A DNA stretch of 64,000 nt from Pocillopora verrucosa (taxonomy: Eukaryota > Cnidaria > Anthozoa > Scleractinia > Pocilloporidae), in contig NC_089317.1 of NCBI RefSeq assembly GCF_036669915.1, positions 310,001 through 374,000 on the forward strand. Reading direction: 5' to 3'. Both the position numbers and the translations under genes were made by a program. Below, piece by piece: positions 27,501 through 37,100 of the stretch. Under the pieces are notes generated by a model. It ran no database searches, was not told where the DNA came from, and saw only the letters and a program-made list of their open reading frames with translations. How positions within the stretch are numbered: the stretch's first letter is position 1; every line of letters starts with the position of its first letter.

Positions 27501-27933
27501 CTTACAAAATAGTTCAACGAACTGTGGATCGATGGCTTACCTTTCAAATCGTCAAAAAGCGATAACATGGCTTTCTTTGCAGCCATATATTTAGTTTGCA
27601 ATTGAGTCTTGATATTCTTCGCAGCTTTAATGCGAAGAGATGCTTCCGTTTGTCTTGTACAGCACGTTTTATTCGTGTGACTAACACAAACTTGCGGCTC
27701 CTTCCCTGTCAAAGATAAATTGTGTCAGAGTAAGTTCGATAAACACTCGACCACTCGTGAAATATTGGAGTCTTCCACTTCTAACCTTTGTCAGGAACTT
27801 GCGGATTCCATTGGGCGTTCGCTCCAAGCTGTTCTACTGAACAAGACAATTGCTGAGTGTCGCATTCGGCATGCCAAGCTTTCAAAATAAAACTCAATAA
27901 ACAAACCACGTGAATCTTGTGAAAAGAACCCAT
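21518..27933 (-). CDS. Glypican B, GPC3/5 class (heparan sulfate proteoglycan, GPI-anchored)
   Basis: Seven exons in transcription order: 27933-27786, 27705-27541, 25605-24917, 24132-23891, 23451-23273, 22156-22061, 21714-21518. Lengths sum to 571 codons plus stop with every phase matching. Exon 1 encodes a signal peptide (HVVCLLSFILKAW). Exon 2 has QVCVSH...TCC. Exon 3 has the paired-cysteine block FCSLCQGL..VKPCYEFC after GVEVL, which resembles GPC3 closely. Exon 4 has CG.P and ends NCWNGTFVA; exon 5 starts RY and carries DDDDDELDGSGSGSGSGD for glycosaminoglycan attachment. Exon 6 holds ESGCGEDDEDCG, which parallels the acidic Cys pair next to the SG site of GPC3/5. The last exon ends in a hydrophobic GPI signal (WLQFFTLLLLVWF). 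Introns 1 to 3 share phases 1, 1 and 0 with glypican A. The A intron within the CG.P-to-CWNG segment is absent here. Confidence 0.94.
22508..22527 (+). repeat. CATCAT microsatellite
   Basis: Short run of ATC triplets in an intron of glypican B. Confidence 0.7.
22653..23182. mobile_element. Non-autonomous DNA transposon with TA target duplication (Tc1/mariner-like)
   Basis: The ends form a terminal inverted repeat. The left end reads CCATAGTTATTCGGTTATAA and the right end, read inward on the other strand, is CCATAGTTACTCGGTTATAG. Each end is flanked by TA. Further copies of the motif ATAAGRCGCACC lie inside both ends (near 22690, 22760 and 23092). The 530 bp element has no transposase; the open frame across it is built partly from the terminal repeats. 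It sits in intron 5 of glypican B. Confidence 0.8.
24373..24530 (-). repeat. SINE-like repeat, family 2, partial
   Basis: On the minus strand this contains the same blocks as the copies at 24650-24866 and 57735-58055: ACAGTGCCTCTCTCTACC, AGGAGTATAAATGG, and the CCTTGTGATTGATTGGCATC-like segment. The tRNA-like head is missing. It lies in the intron between exons 3 and 4 of glypican B. Confidence 0.6.
24650..24866 (-). repeat. SINE-like tRNA-derived repeat, family 2
   Basis: Read on the minus strand it opens with a polymerase III A-box-like TGGTTAGTGTGCTGG, followed by a degenerate B-box region (GGTCTGGACACGAGCC). Then come the body blocks TGTGTTGTGTTCCTGGGCA and CCAGGAGTGTAGAGGG, and a G-rich stretch. 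The copy at 57735-58055 shares this order. Confidence 0.65.
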
Positions 27934-29675
27934 TTTGCGCCGCTTGTTAGGATATTGAATTGTTTCAAAGAGCCTAACTTTCACGTATGTCAGCTACGTG
28001 AGGAACTAAGATACGCAAAATAATAGCGACTTCACTTTAAAATGCGTTTTCATGTCTTAAAAGGTCATTCGTCTGCGCAACAGAGAAGATATAGTTTACA
28101 AGGTATTGAGTGTAATGGGTGTATCCGCAGAACCCTTTCCATATTCGTTCAACGGTAATTAATCGAAACAATGCAAACAGTCAATCATGACTAAGCGATG
28201 AGCGAAACAGCTGCGCGGCGCCTTTGACTAATAACAGAGAATAGAGAAGAAATATTTTATTGGGCGAACGGGGGTGGAATGTGGTGCGGCACAGGGAGGG
28301 AGTGATCGTAAATTCCGGTTTAAGGTTTCCCGACTTAGCATTCAGTAATCTTAACAACTTACTCTTTTCATCTCTTTTAGCTAGAGAGGTTTACTCTAAA
28401 TCCTTGCTTAATAACTTCTTTGTGAATTTAATTTAGTTATGACGAGTTTTTAAGATGAACAACAACAACTGAAACTTGAATTATCCATAATGTACTATCC
28501 ATGTTTGCATTGGCTAAAAAATTATTTATCTTCCCTTACAGACATTTAGGAACCCGAAGCAAACTGTGGAATATGACACTTTTCGTTGTTCTTCCCAAAT
28601 AGATGAAGGACATAGGAGTTCATGCTTAAAAGCGAGAAGCACGACCTCTCCATTAATCATATTCCCAATCTCAAAGAAAACGTAAATCATCCAGTTGTGA
28701 TAACATCAAATCTTTTCCCTTGGAAGATAAATAGTGAGGTCTGTTTCGGATAAACCTTATCATTAGTTGTTCGACATACAGGCTGGCACGTGCCGACAGG
28801 AGAACGAGCTAGAATTTCCATTTCTGCCTTTCTAAAAATACGATGAGAAAGTTTCTCAGCTCACGAAATCATTTACTTCAATATTTGGCTCAAATCAAAA
28901 CCAGACATCGCCATTTACGAAAACAGATTTGTTGTCATCTACAAGCGGAAAGCAATAGTATATAATTCAACTCCGATTCATAAAGATTTGAAATTTGCTG
29001 AAAGTCAGTTAGGGAATTTTATAAGTCAATTAATGGTTGCGTAACCATAGCTGAAATGTAGAAAAGATTTACTTCCGGTCACTGAAGCAGATTTTCTCAG
29101 ATGTGTTGTTTCAGTGTTCTCTCTCGTTTGATTATTTGTGGAGGGTTGAATTAAAATCGCACTTAATATAAACTTAAGAGTCAGCTGATAAGTGAGGCAC
29201 TTATTACATTTTGAGTGGAGGAGGAGCTTATAATATCGCGACTGATTTCAAGGAATTCGTTACGTCGAAATCTTTGCGGGAAAACAAGACACATTCCTTT
29301 TTGAAGAAGGTATCACTAAAACGGAAACAAAGTTGTAAATACACACATATCAAGCTGAAAAACAAGATCTGCTTCTTACAAATATCATATAATAAGATCT
29401 GAATTTTCTCAATCCACTTTGACGTAGAATCTTAGATTTACTGAATTTTAATTAAAACGCTTTGATTGCAATCTTATTGAGGTTAAACGGATTTAAAATC
29501 ACTCAAAAGAGTAAAATTTTCTATAGTGTCGTAATTCCTGACGCCCACTTTTCCTGTCAGCCCGTAGAAAACTCATTCAAACAACGGCGCAAACAATCAA
29601 ATGGCAGAAAAGGAGCAGTCCAGTGAAATTCCAGTACAAAACCCAAACAACATTACCGCCGTCTCGTCTGATGTT
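27934..29675. other. Intergenic region upstream of glypican B
   Basis: About 1.7 kb upstream of the glypican B start on the minus strand, expected to hold its promoter. No open frame with domain content, no clear TATA box and no CCCTTT-type repeat were found. Nothing else is recognised. Confidence 0.45.
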
Positions 29676-30041
29676 TCAAGAAGACTTCCTTTTCTTGGGA
29701 GGACTTTTCTCTTCCTTTGTTTCGTCACTTGACTCTTTCGACTTTCGTTTGGAGTTTTCAGCCCTGTTTTCCTTCGTCTCCGCGAGTTTTTCTTCCATGT
29801 TGCAATCAGTTTCCTCTTTAGTTCCTGGCGGAGTGTTCACATCGTCTTTGCTTTCAGTTTCCAGAAACTTCTCTTTTTCCGTCTTTTCCGATTCCCCTGT
29901 GGTCTTCTTGATCGTTTCAGTCTTCGTATCTTTGCAATGTTTTCCTCCGCAGTTTGATTCTTCCGTCTCTTGGAACTTCTCCACCTCTTTCTCCGGCTGC
30001 ACGGGAGTTGTGGATGACGTGTCAACTTCTGTTGATGGCAT
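29676..30041 (-). CDS. Hypothetical Lys/Glu/Thr-rich protein, 121 aa, intronless
   Basis: An ATG-initiated frame of 121 codons (ATG 30041-30039, stop at 29676). The protein is hydrophilic throughout, with many Glu, Lys, Ser and Thr residues and almost no hydrophobic core, so it is probably disordered. It ends in PPKKRKSS, a basic cluster resembling a nuclear localisation signal. I recognise no family. It is divergent from RNF168: 487 bp separate the two start codons, and the stretch holds E2F-like sites. An overlapping plus-strand frame (29623-30111) is Ser/Phe-rich, as expected of an antisense shadow of GAA/AAG-rich coding sequence. Reality as a gene is uncertain. Confidence 0.4.
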   Translation of the reverse strand: MPSTEVDTSSTTPVQPEKEVEKFQETEESNCGGKHCKDTKTETIKKTTGESEKTEKEKFLETESKDDVNTPPGTKEETDCNMEEKLAETKENRAENSKRKSKESSDETKEEKSPPKKRKSS

Positions 30042-30528
30042 CTTTCACTATAACAGTAGGGGTATTTCTTGTCCCAGTGTTGAAACGGAAAACACGGGAA
30101 ATGAGGAATAGAGTGTCAAAATTTCTTAGAATATACAGCAAACGAATAACAAAATGTTGAAGCTCTTTCAGCTTTAGGAAGGAATGGCGCACGCCACTTT
30201 TCCCGCCACTAACACATTTCCATTTTCCCGCCAGTTGACGCTGGCGCGTTTCTCAATTTAGAATAGAAACAGCCACAAAAAGAGAAAGGAAAATAAAATG
30301 AACCACGCAGATTGTAAATTTCTAGGCTCAATAATCTCCTATAAATTAAATTATATTGGAAAAAAATTCTTAAGAATAGTGAATAAATGAAGGGCCACAA
30401 TCTTCTCTTCACTACGCCGTCATGAGAGGAGAATTTGGAATTGGATCTGTGCTGATCTAAGCCAATGGTTCGTTTTCGCGCCAAAATAAATTTCGAAAAT
30501 ATTAGCATACATTTAATTGAAATCCAAG
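30042..30528. promoter_or_regulatory. Probable bidirectional promoter with three E2F-like sites
   Basis: The region carries TTTTCCCGCC at 30198-30207 and at 30223-30232, and the near-palindromic TTTTCGCGCCAAAA at 30473-30486. All fit the E2F consensus TTTSSCGC. A CCAAT at 30462-30466 sits just before the third site, and the RNF168 start codon follows 43 bp later. E2F sites are typical of S-phase and DNA-repair promoters, which suits RNF168. That the minus-strand ORF shares the promoter is inference. Confidence 0.6.
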
Positions 30529-30536
30529 ATGGCGGC
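30524..30536 (+). promoter_or_regulatory. YY1-type motif over the RNF168 start codon
   Basis: The sequence CAAGATGGCGGCC contains AAnATGGCGGC, the strong YY1 motif that in animal housekeeping genes often covers the start codon just downstream of the transcription start. The ATG is 30529-30531. Confidence 0.55.
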
Positions 30537-33402
30537 CGGCGAAGAGAATGACGGAGCTGCCTTGAACAAAGTCGTTATCCCTAAGAAGCAAGAAAAACGA
30601 AAATCATGTGAAGAAAATGTCATCTCCAATTCTTCCTCAGACTTCACGTGCCCCATATGTTTGCAAATACTTATCGAACCTGTAGTAATGCCTTGCGAAC
30701 ACGAGCTGTGTTGGCCGTGCTTCAAGCAAAATGTAGAGGAGGCGAATTTCCTTTGCCCTCTCTGTCGAATGAGGATTTCAAGTTGGGCGAGAAGAAATTC
30801 GCGAAATGGGACACTGGTTAATGTAGCACGATGGCAACAAATTCAGCAGCTCTTCCCAGAGAAATGTCGCAAAAGATTACGTGGTGAAGATGATGACGAT
30901 ATCTTTGGTTAGAAAACCTTGTTGTTTGAGTTTTATTACACTAATGCTTTCGTCGACAACATTAACAAAACTTTGAAATTCAACACTATCGAGGTCCCAG
31001 TATAACAGTTAAGGCACAAAAAAAAAAGATAAAATTTACGTATAAAGGTTTATTTTTGTCCACTAATTAGCTCGCGCAACATTAGTAGAATGCAGCACAA
31101 AGATTATTATGATGGGAGAGATTATTCGTTGAACCCATTAATAAATCTTGAGACTATGCTTTTTTCTCAAAATCTGTTCAATACTCACTGGTATTAAGTG
31201 ATTCAGGTATTCTATAATCCGTTTTCCGGAGAGAAAGAAAAATGGAGGGGTGGGAGGGGTTTTGGGAAAGATTGCAATCTGTTCACAAGGGGTACAACTT
31301 GATTCTGCAATGGTGTTGACCACTCATAGCCTGCATTTTTTTTTTTCTGTCATAAATTGTATTTTTTTTTTCAATTTCACTGGTACAGATATGCCACCAG
31401 TGAAACGCACCTTATCCAAGGATGGGGAACTACGTAAAGAGTATGAGGAGGAAATGAGGAAGGCAAGTTACAACAGTTAACTCATTACATGTACCTAAGC
31501 CAGCATGCATTGGTGTTCCTCTATGAATATTGGTTGAGAAATGTAGGGATCACTATTCTTCAACACAAAAATGGCTTTCGACTCAAGTCACACTTGTAGA
31601 AACAGACTACTTGCCCTGTAAAGATGACCTTGAGACAATAATGCAAAATTTTTTTTTTCCTTGAAAGAATATTTCTTTTAGACTAAAGAGGGTTAGTTTC
31701 TAAAGAACCTGTAGTGCTGCATCAGTAGGGGGGGGGAGTATAACATGATAGCTTGGTTTTATCAATGAAGTTGATAACGTGAATTGTGGCTACTGCAGAG
31801 AGATTCTAATGCTGACATAGGGAGCACTGTCAAGCACTCTGTGGGAGCTAATCAGATTTGCTCTGATGAAGGGCTAATCCTCGACACAGCTTTAAAATCT
31901 CTCTAATGTACCAATCCACAAATTATTTTATCCCTGACTAAGCCTAAAGTTAGGTTAAAGGATGGAACAATGTGTTCTGGCATTATTAATATCTTTTAAA
32001 TTCTTAACACAAGTCAATGCTACTAGAAAAAAAATTTCTTCTTGTAACAAATCTGAATCTCTATTTTATTAACCAGTTGGTGAACAAATTTACATAGACA
32101 TAATGTCTAACCCCAGTTGAAATTTAATTGAAGGGGTGCCAATTTAAGGCAGATGTTGCCTAATGACTGACAGTTGTCTGGAGCTCTAATGTAATGACCT
32201 TTCTATCACAAACAGTCATTTATGCCTCAGACAAAGTGAATGTCCAATCCCTATCTGATGTCATTTTCAAATATCTGTCTTAGTTGAAAGTAGCAAGAGA
32301 GGAAGAAATGAAGGCAAGTGAAGAGGTTATCTACAAATTACAACATGAGGAACAGAGATTAATGAGGTCTCTAGAATACCAGAGACTACAAGATGAAGAA
32401 CTTGCAAGAAAAATGATAAAGGAGGAACAAGGACAGGTGAGTAGTATACAGTAGCTTGAGCATAGTGGATCATTGAGAAGTTTCTTTTCTGTTGAAGTTT
32501 AGCTTGAAGCTAATCACTGGAATCTTTGTGTTATTGCTCTTTGGATTTCTACAGAACTCAATGGGACAGCTGCCTAAAAATAAAAGCTTATCAACAACCC
32601 CATACAAGAATAAAATTGTGAAAGGAAAAAAGATAAAAGGACAGAGTACTCAAGCTGGTCACAGTAACAGTACACTAGACAGGTGGTTCCTTCCTACAAG
32701 GCATACCTCTCCTGGTGATGTTCAAGGTATTCCATTCAAATATTATTTACATTCTTGGAAAGTTACCAGTACTATGGTTCTATTTAAGACAATACAACAT
32801 ATTGAAAGCAGGTTTTCTTCTCAGGCAAGTTGAAAGTCATGATTTCCTTACTTGCATAAATACCATAGATCCAGGTATTTATCTCTTTCAGTTTTAAAAG
32901 TAGAAATCACAACATGCTGCTGGCAATCAAAGTTTGAGGACAGGTTATGTAGTTGGAATTGAACATTATTCACTTCAAGAGCTTAAAGTTTTACTCCAAG
33001 CCACGAAATAAAAGTGTGGTAATTCTACAGACAAGAATTCCTCTATGTATAATCTTAATTATTATATTTACTTTGTCAACAGGATTATCAAAGAATAAAA
33101 GCAGTCATGGTAAATCCAATTTCAGAAAAAATTCCTCTGAAGACAAAGAGGATTCCATCTTTTCATCAAGTTCTATATTTAGTGATATTTTTAACATGAG
33201 CAATCTACAATTCCTTGAAGAAAGAAGAAAACAAGAAGAACAAGACCTTCAGTTTGCAATAAAGTTACAAAAAGAATTTGATCTGGCAAGTACAAAGACT
33301 TCAGAGGTGGACAGAAAGAAAGGAACTGTTGATGCATATTTACTACGGACTGTCATTGAAAATGAAGAAGTGGAAAGTGGCATTGATAATATACCTTCAT
33401 AA
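30529..33402 (+). CDS. RNF168: RNF168-like RING E3 ubiquitin ligase (DNA-damage response)
   Basis: Five exons: 30529-30907, 31389-31462, 32284-32436, 32555-32726, 33083-33402; 365 aa with all phases consistent. RNF168 ubiquitinates H2A at K13/K15 at double-strand breaks to recruit 53BP1. The C3HC4 RING spans residues 41-79 (CPIC...CEHELCWPC...CPLC). It is followed by RISSWARRNSRN and LVNV.RW..IQ, a layout diagnostic of RNF168/169. Exons 2 and 3 give GELRKEYEEE (LR motif region), KASEEVIYKL (UMI-like) and DEELARKM (MIU1). Exon 5 gives EERRKQEEQDLQFAIKLQKE (MIU2) and then DAYLLR, the LR motif that follows MIU2 in vertebrates. It is shorter than human RNF168 (571 aa), mainly in the linker. Intron 2 has a GC-AG boundary. 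The upstream TTG in the same frame lacks support; the ATG at 30529 has the YY1 context. It is convergent with PELP1. Confidence 0.9.
31685..31910 (+). repeat. Dispersed repeat, family D, in RNF168 intron 2
   Basis: Blocks TAGTGCTGCATCAGTAGG, GAGTATAACA, ATAACGTGAATT, AGAGATTCTAATGCTGACA and GAAGGGCTAAT recur in the same order at 35455-35660. The left part is interrupted by a G-run at 31729-31736. Confidence 0.55.
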
Positions 33403-33606
33403 AATAAACAGTGACATTCCTGTTTTTATTTGTTTTGACATATTTTATAAAACTTAAAAGTTAAACTGTGAAAATTTCTTGGCTCAAAATTGTAGCAGGT
33501 TTTGTTTGCAGAAAATTTTGTTTTGACTATGCCCTCTAATGTGCCTACTTGTAACTGTGTTTGTTTTGGTGAAAGTCTGTGATTAAAGTGTCCTAAAGGG
33601 CATAAT

Positions 33607-33612
33607 AATAAA
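33607..33612 (+). terminator. Candidate poly(A) signal of RNF168
   Basis: AATAAA 205 bp after the stop codon. Other AATAAA hexamers occur at 33403-33408, overlapping the end of the coding region, and at about 33707. Which one is used cannot be told from sequence alone. Confidence 0.35.
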
Positions 33613-34017
33613 ATTATTTCAAAATTACTAATAATAGTAAAAAAATTACTGGTAAACTAAATTAAAGTAGATATCAAGTGGTGTTATAGGATGAAGGAGA
33701 GATATAAATAAAATAATTTGTGGTTTATTTGATGCACTTGGTTGTAGTAATAATAACAATAATGATGACAATAATAATAATAATAATAATGTCAAAAATA
33801 TTACAAGCTATTATTCTTATGATCTACAACAGGGTGAGCTGGAAAACCTTTCTTTTGGGAAGTGAAGGAGGAAGCTGTTACATTTCCAGCAAAAGTTTAC
33901 TTTTTTGAGTTCCCTTTATACAAATTAATAACTAAATGTCATCAAGGTTTTAATTTTGCTCCATTACACAGCTTGAGCATGTATTCTGTTGGTGTAGTAA
34001 ACTGAAGTCAGCTTCCT

Positions 34018-34023
34018 TTATTA
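34018..34023 (-). terminator. Candidate poly(A) signal of PELP1
   Basis: AATAAA on the minus strand, about 110 bp beyond the PELP1 stop codon at 34133-34135. Confidence 0.4.
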
Positions 34024-34132
34024 AATTTCATTTGAGTTTCTGATGTATTCTGCTGTTTCTGCACATACGATTCTTGTGTAGAGGTACAGTTAGCCTAACT
34101 GGGTCTTCTAGGGAGGCACATGGTTGCAACAC

Positions 34133-37100
34133 TCATGAAAATTCTTGCTCATCAGAGTCTGGGTATGAGTCTACAAATGCAGCTAACATCTGGGCAGTTT
34201 CATCATTTTCATTCTCCTGAAAATTGATTCATTCAGAAAAAACTCATTTGAAATGAACAAATGAATGGTTTAGTAAATGCAAAAAAAGTGGCATGGTGCA
34301 AAGGTAAGAACACTCCCCTCCCACTGCTGTGGCTTGAGTTTGATTCCCACACCTGGGGTCACATGTGGATTGAGTTTGTTGTTGGTTCCTCTCCTTGTTA
34401 TGTGGGTTTTTCCCCAGGTCCTTGGGGTTTCATCCCTCTGCAAAAACCTACATCCCAACTTCCAATTTGCCTCAGAAACAGTGGACAGGAAGAGCCACCT
34501 TGTGGAATGCAGCCTGCTTAATTATTATTATTATTATTATTATTATTATTGTTATTACTATTGTGTTGATTACTAGCTTACCTCATTTAAGGAGGTATTA
34601 TCACTATTTGCAACACTTTCTGTGAGTTGATCTTTATTTGCTGTGGGCAATGTACTGTTGTTGTTAATTAAAATTCTCTCCTTTGAACTGCAATTATCAG
34701 TATCAGTTTTCCTTCTCTTGGGCTCAAATATTCTAGCATACTGTGGAGAAGGTCCAAAGTCTTCATCAGGCAATGTTTCTGATAAGACAGTTTGACTTGA
34801 CTCATTGTTCTGAGGTTGGGTTGAGATCTGGCTGGCTGTGTTTCCTGCATCAGCAAGTGATTGATCTATTCCACTGTTACCTTGGCTTTCCCTATCACTC
34901 TTACTAGTAAAAGACTTATCAGATTGATTAAAAGATGTTTCATTCTGTATAGACTCTTGTACTGTTTGATTCCCGACATCTATAACAAAACTGTTGTCAA
35001 TACTTCCCCCTTCTCTAGCTCCAAATTCCCCTTGCTCCATAGGGATTTGGTTTGTCTGTAAATAATCAGCATGATTTCCATTATTGCTTTCAGATTCCCC
35101 GCTCAGACTTTGCCAGTTTGTATTCATAACATGCTCAAATGTAATTGAAGAGGCCATTTCTGTTGTATTTGCATGCTCCTCAGAGGTGTTAAGCTGTAAA
35201 GGCCCTGGTGCAGAACACACTTGTGGGAATATCCGTGGGTGAATGATGGTATTAACTACAGCTAAGGCCTCTTGGCAGAAACTTGATACCTAGGAAAGAG
35301 TGTTGCTGCTAATTATTTTATGAAATATTGGAAGATATAGCCTGTTTTTTTCTGTGATGTCATTGTCCAGAGTGAAATCAATCTAAGAGCCACTGGTGAA
35401 TAACCAATATGAACACAAGTGCTCGTCTTGTATGTGCTGACAGGCTACTCAAAACAGCTGAGCACTTATAAAGGGGGTAAGTTTCAAAAGAAACTGTGGT
35501 GCTGCATTGGTGGAAGAGTATAACAAGGTAATATAGTATTATCAACTGAGTTTATAACATAAATTGGCCTCTGTTAAGAGTTTCAAAGCTACCATTTTGA
35601 GTGTTAGCCCTTTGCTAAGGGGAGAATCAACAATTAGATCTCTAAGATTTAATTACTATTGCTTTCAACCTGTGAGAGATAATTCACAAGCCTCAAATTC
35701 TTATTTCCAGCTGTAGTAAAATAAATGTTTACTGAATCAAAACTGACCAACCTTAAAATCACTATCCTGCAGTCCTAAACTAAACAATCTTGCAGCATGA
35801 TGCACAGGTGGTGGAACACAAGGAGAGTTAGTGAGCAGACAATTAAGTAGAGCATGATACAATGCCTGTCGACAATATGCACTTGTGTAAGGTATAGGGA
35901 AACCATTGAATGAAGACTGCTGACATTGAATGATCAGTTTGACAACGACAACTTGCACTTCCTAAAGAAAAATTGAAATGAGGATAAGAACATTGAATCA
36001 TTTTTTCATCTCTAGAAGCAAAAAGCCACATATTTACTGTTACTGACCCTTAATGCACCGTGAGGAATGTCACTTCCAACTGCAATCAATACTGCACATA
36101 AGGCTGAAGATGATAAAATCAATGTTAAACTTCAGGGCCATAAATTAGAGTAATTTACTGATAATTGGTTCCCCACAGTGTGTTGATTTAAAACACAGTT
36201 TAGTCAAACCACAGTTAACCTTTTAACAACCAGAAGTGATTAAAATGTAACTTCTCACTAAAATATCCATACTTTATCCAGCATAAAGGTAATGAGAATA
36301 TTCCAACTTACTGGGTAGACAAGGAAATCTTGATCTAGCACCAAATTCTCATAACCAATTTAATAGGAAATGTGTAGCAGATAGTTGTGAAGAATTAACA
36401 ATAAAACCTTGGGAGTTGAAGAGTTAAAAATTTTGTTATTGAGATAAGATGAACTAATTAAATTTTATTTCACCTTTGAGTGCTCTGCATGTAACACTCT
36501 CATTTGCATTTTCATCAATCTTTTGTTGACCTGTGAACCCATGAATGAAAGCAGTTAACATTTTGCAACAGTAAACATGTTGAAATAAAGCAGAAAATGT
36601 TTTTTAATGCTGCTTAATTATGGAATAGAGATTCAACCTGTTCTTCTTATGTGAAGAAATTGAGACTTCTAAATTATCATGCATAAATCCCCCAACAGCT
36701 TTAACATAAATTAAGCATTGTTGTTAGCAATTGCTAGTTACTTTCCTTGCATGAATTTCTATTGAACCCTTTTTGTATCGGAATTTGTTGTTGTTGTTGT
36801 TGCAGTTTTTTTGAAGTTTAAATTTCAACAACTAAATGGGAGAATGCAATCTTTGAGTGTAATTATACACCATTGAACCATAGAAAAATAAAGAGTTTTT
36901 TGCTGCTGCTGTGGAAAATAGTAATCAAAATTAGTAATAAAAAAAGGTAATAAAAAGAGGAAGTCATGAGGTTGTTATTTAGTTTGACTTTGTTTTCTGT
37001 AAAAATATTTTCAGGCCTCACTGGAAATGGTGACACGTAATTTTTAATAACATTCCCACAGTCAGCAATTAGAACATGAAGGAAAACCACATACAAAAAA

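Larger units (their letters stand above)
33403..34132. other. Convergent intergenic region between RNF168 and PELP1
   Basis: This 730 bp holds both 3' ends. It carries plus-strand AATAAA hexamers, a minus-strand AATAAA at 34018-34023 about 110 bp after the PELP1 stop, and an AAT/ATA-rich microsatellite around 33750-33790. No gene is seen. Confidence 0.5.

Noticed and set aside
29623-30111. 162-codon plus-strand Ser/Phe-rich frame
   Set aside because: It is the antisense shadow of the Lys/Glu-rich frame, as expected where codons are mostly GAA and AAG.
34261-34576. Overlapping plus and minus frames of 60-99 codons
   Set aside because: They translate a SINE-like repeat and its ATT tail; the Tyr/Ile runs are the microsatellite.
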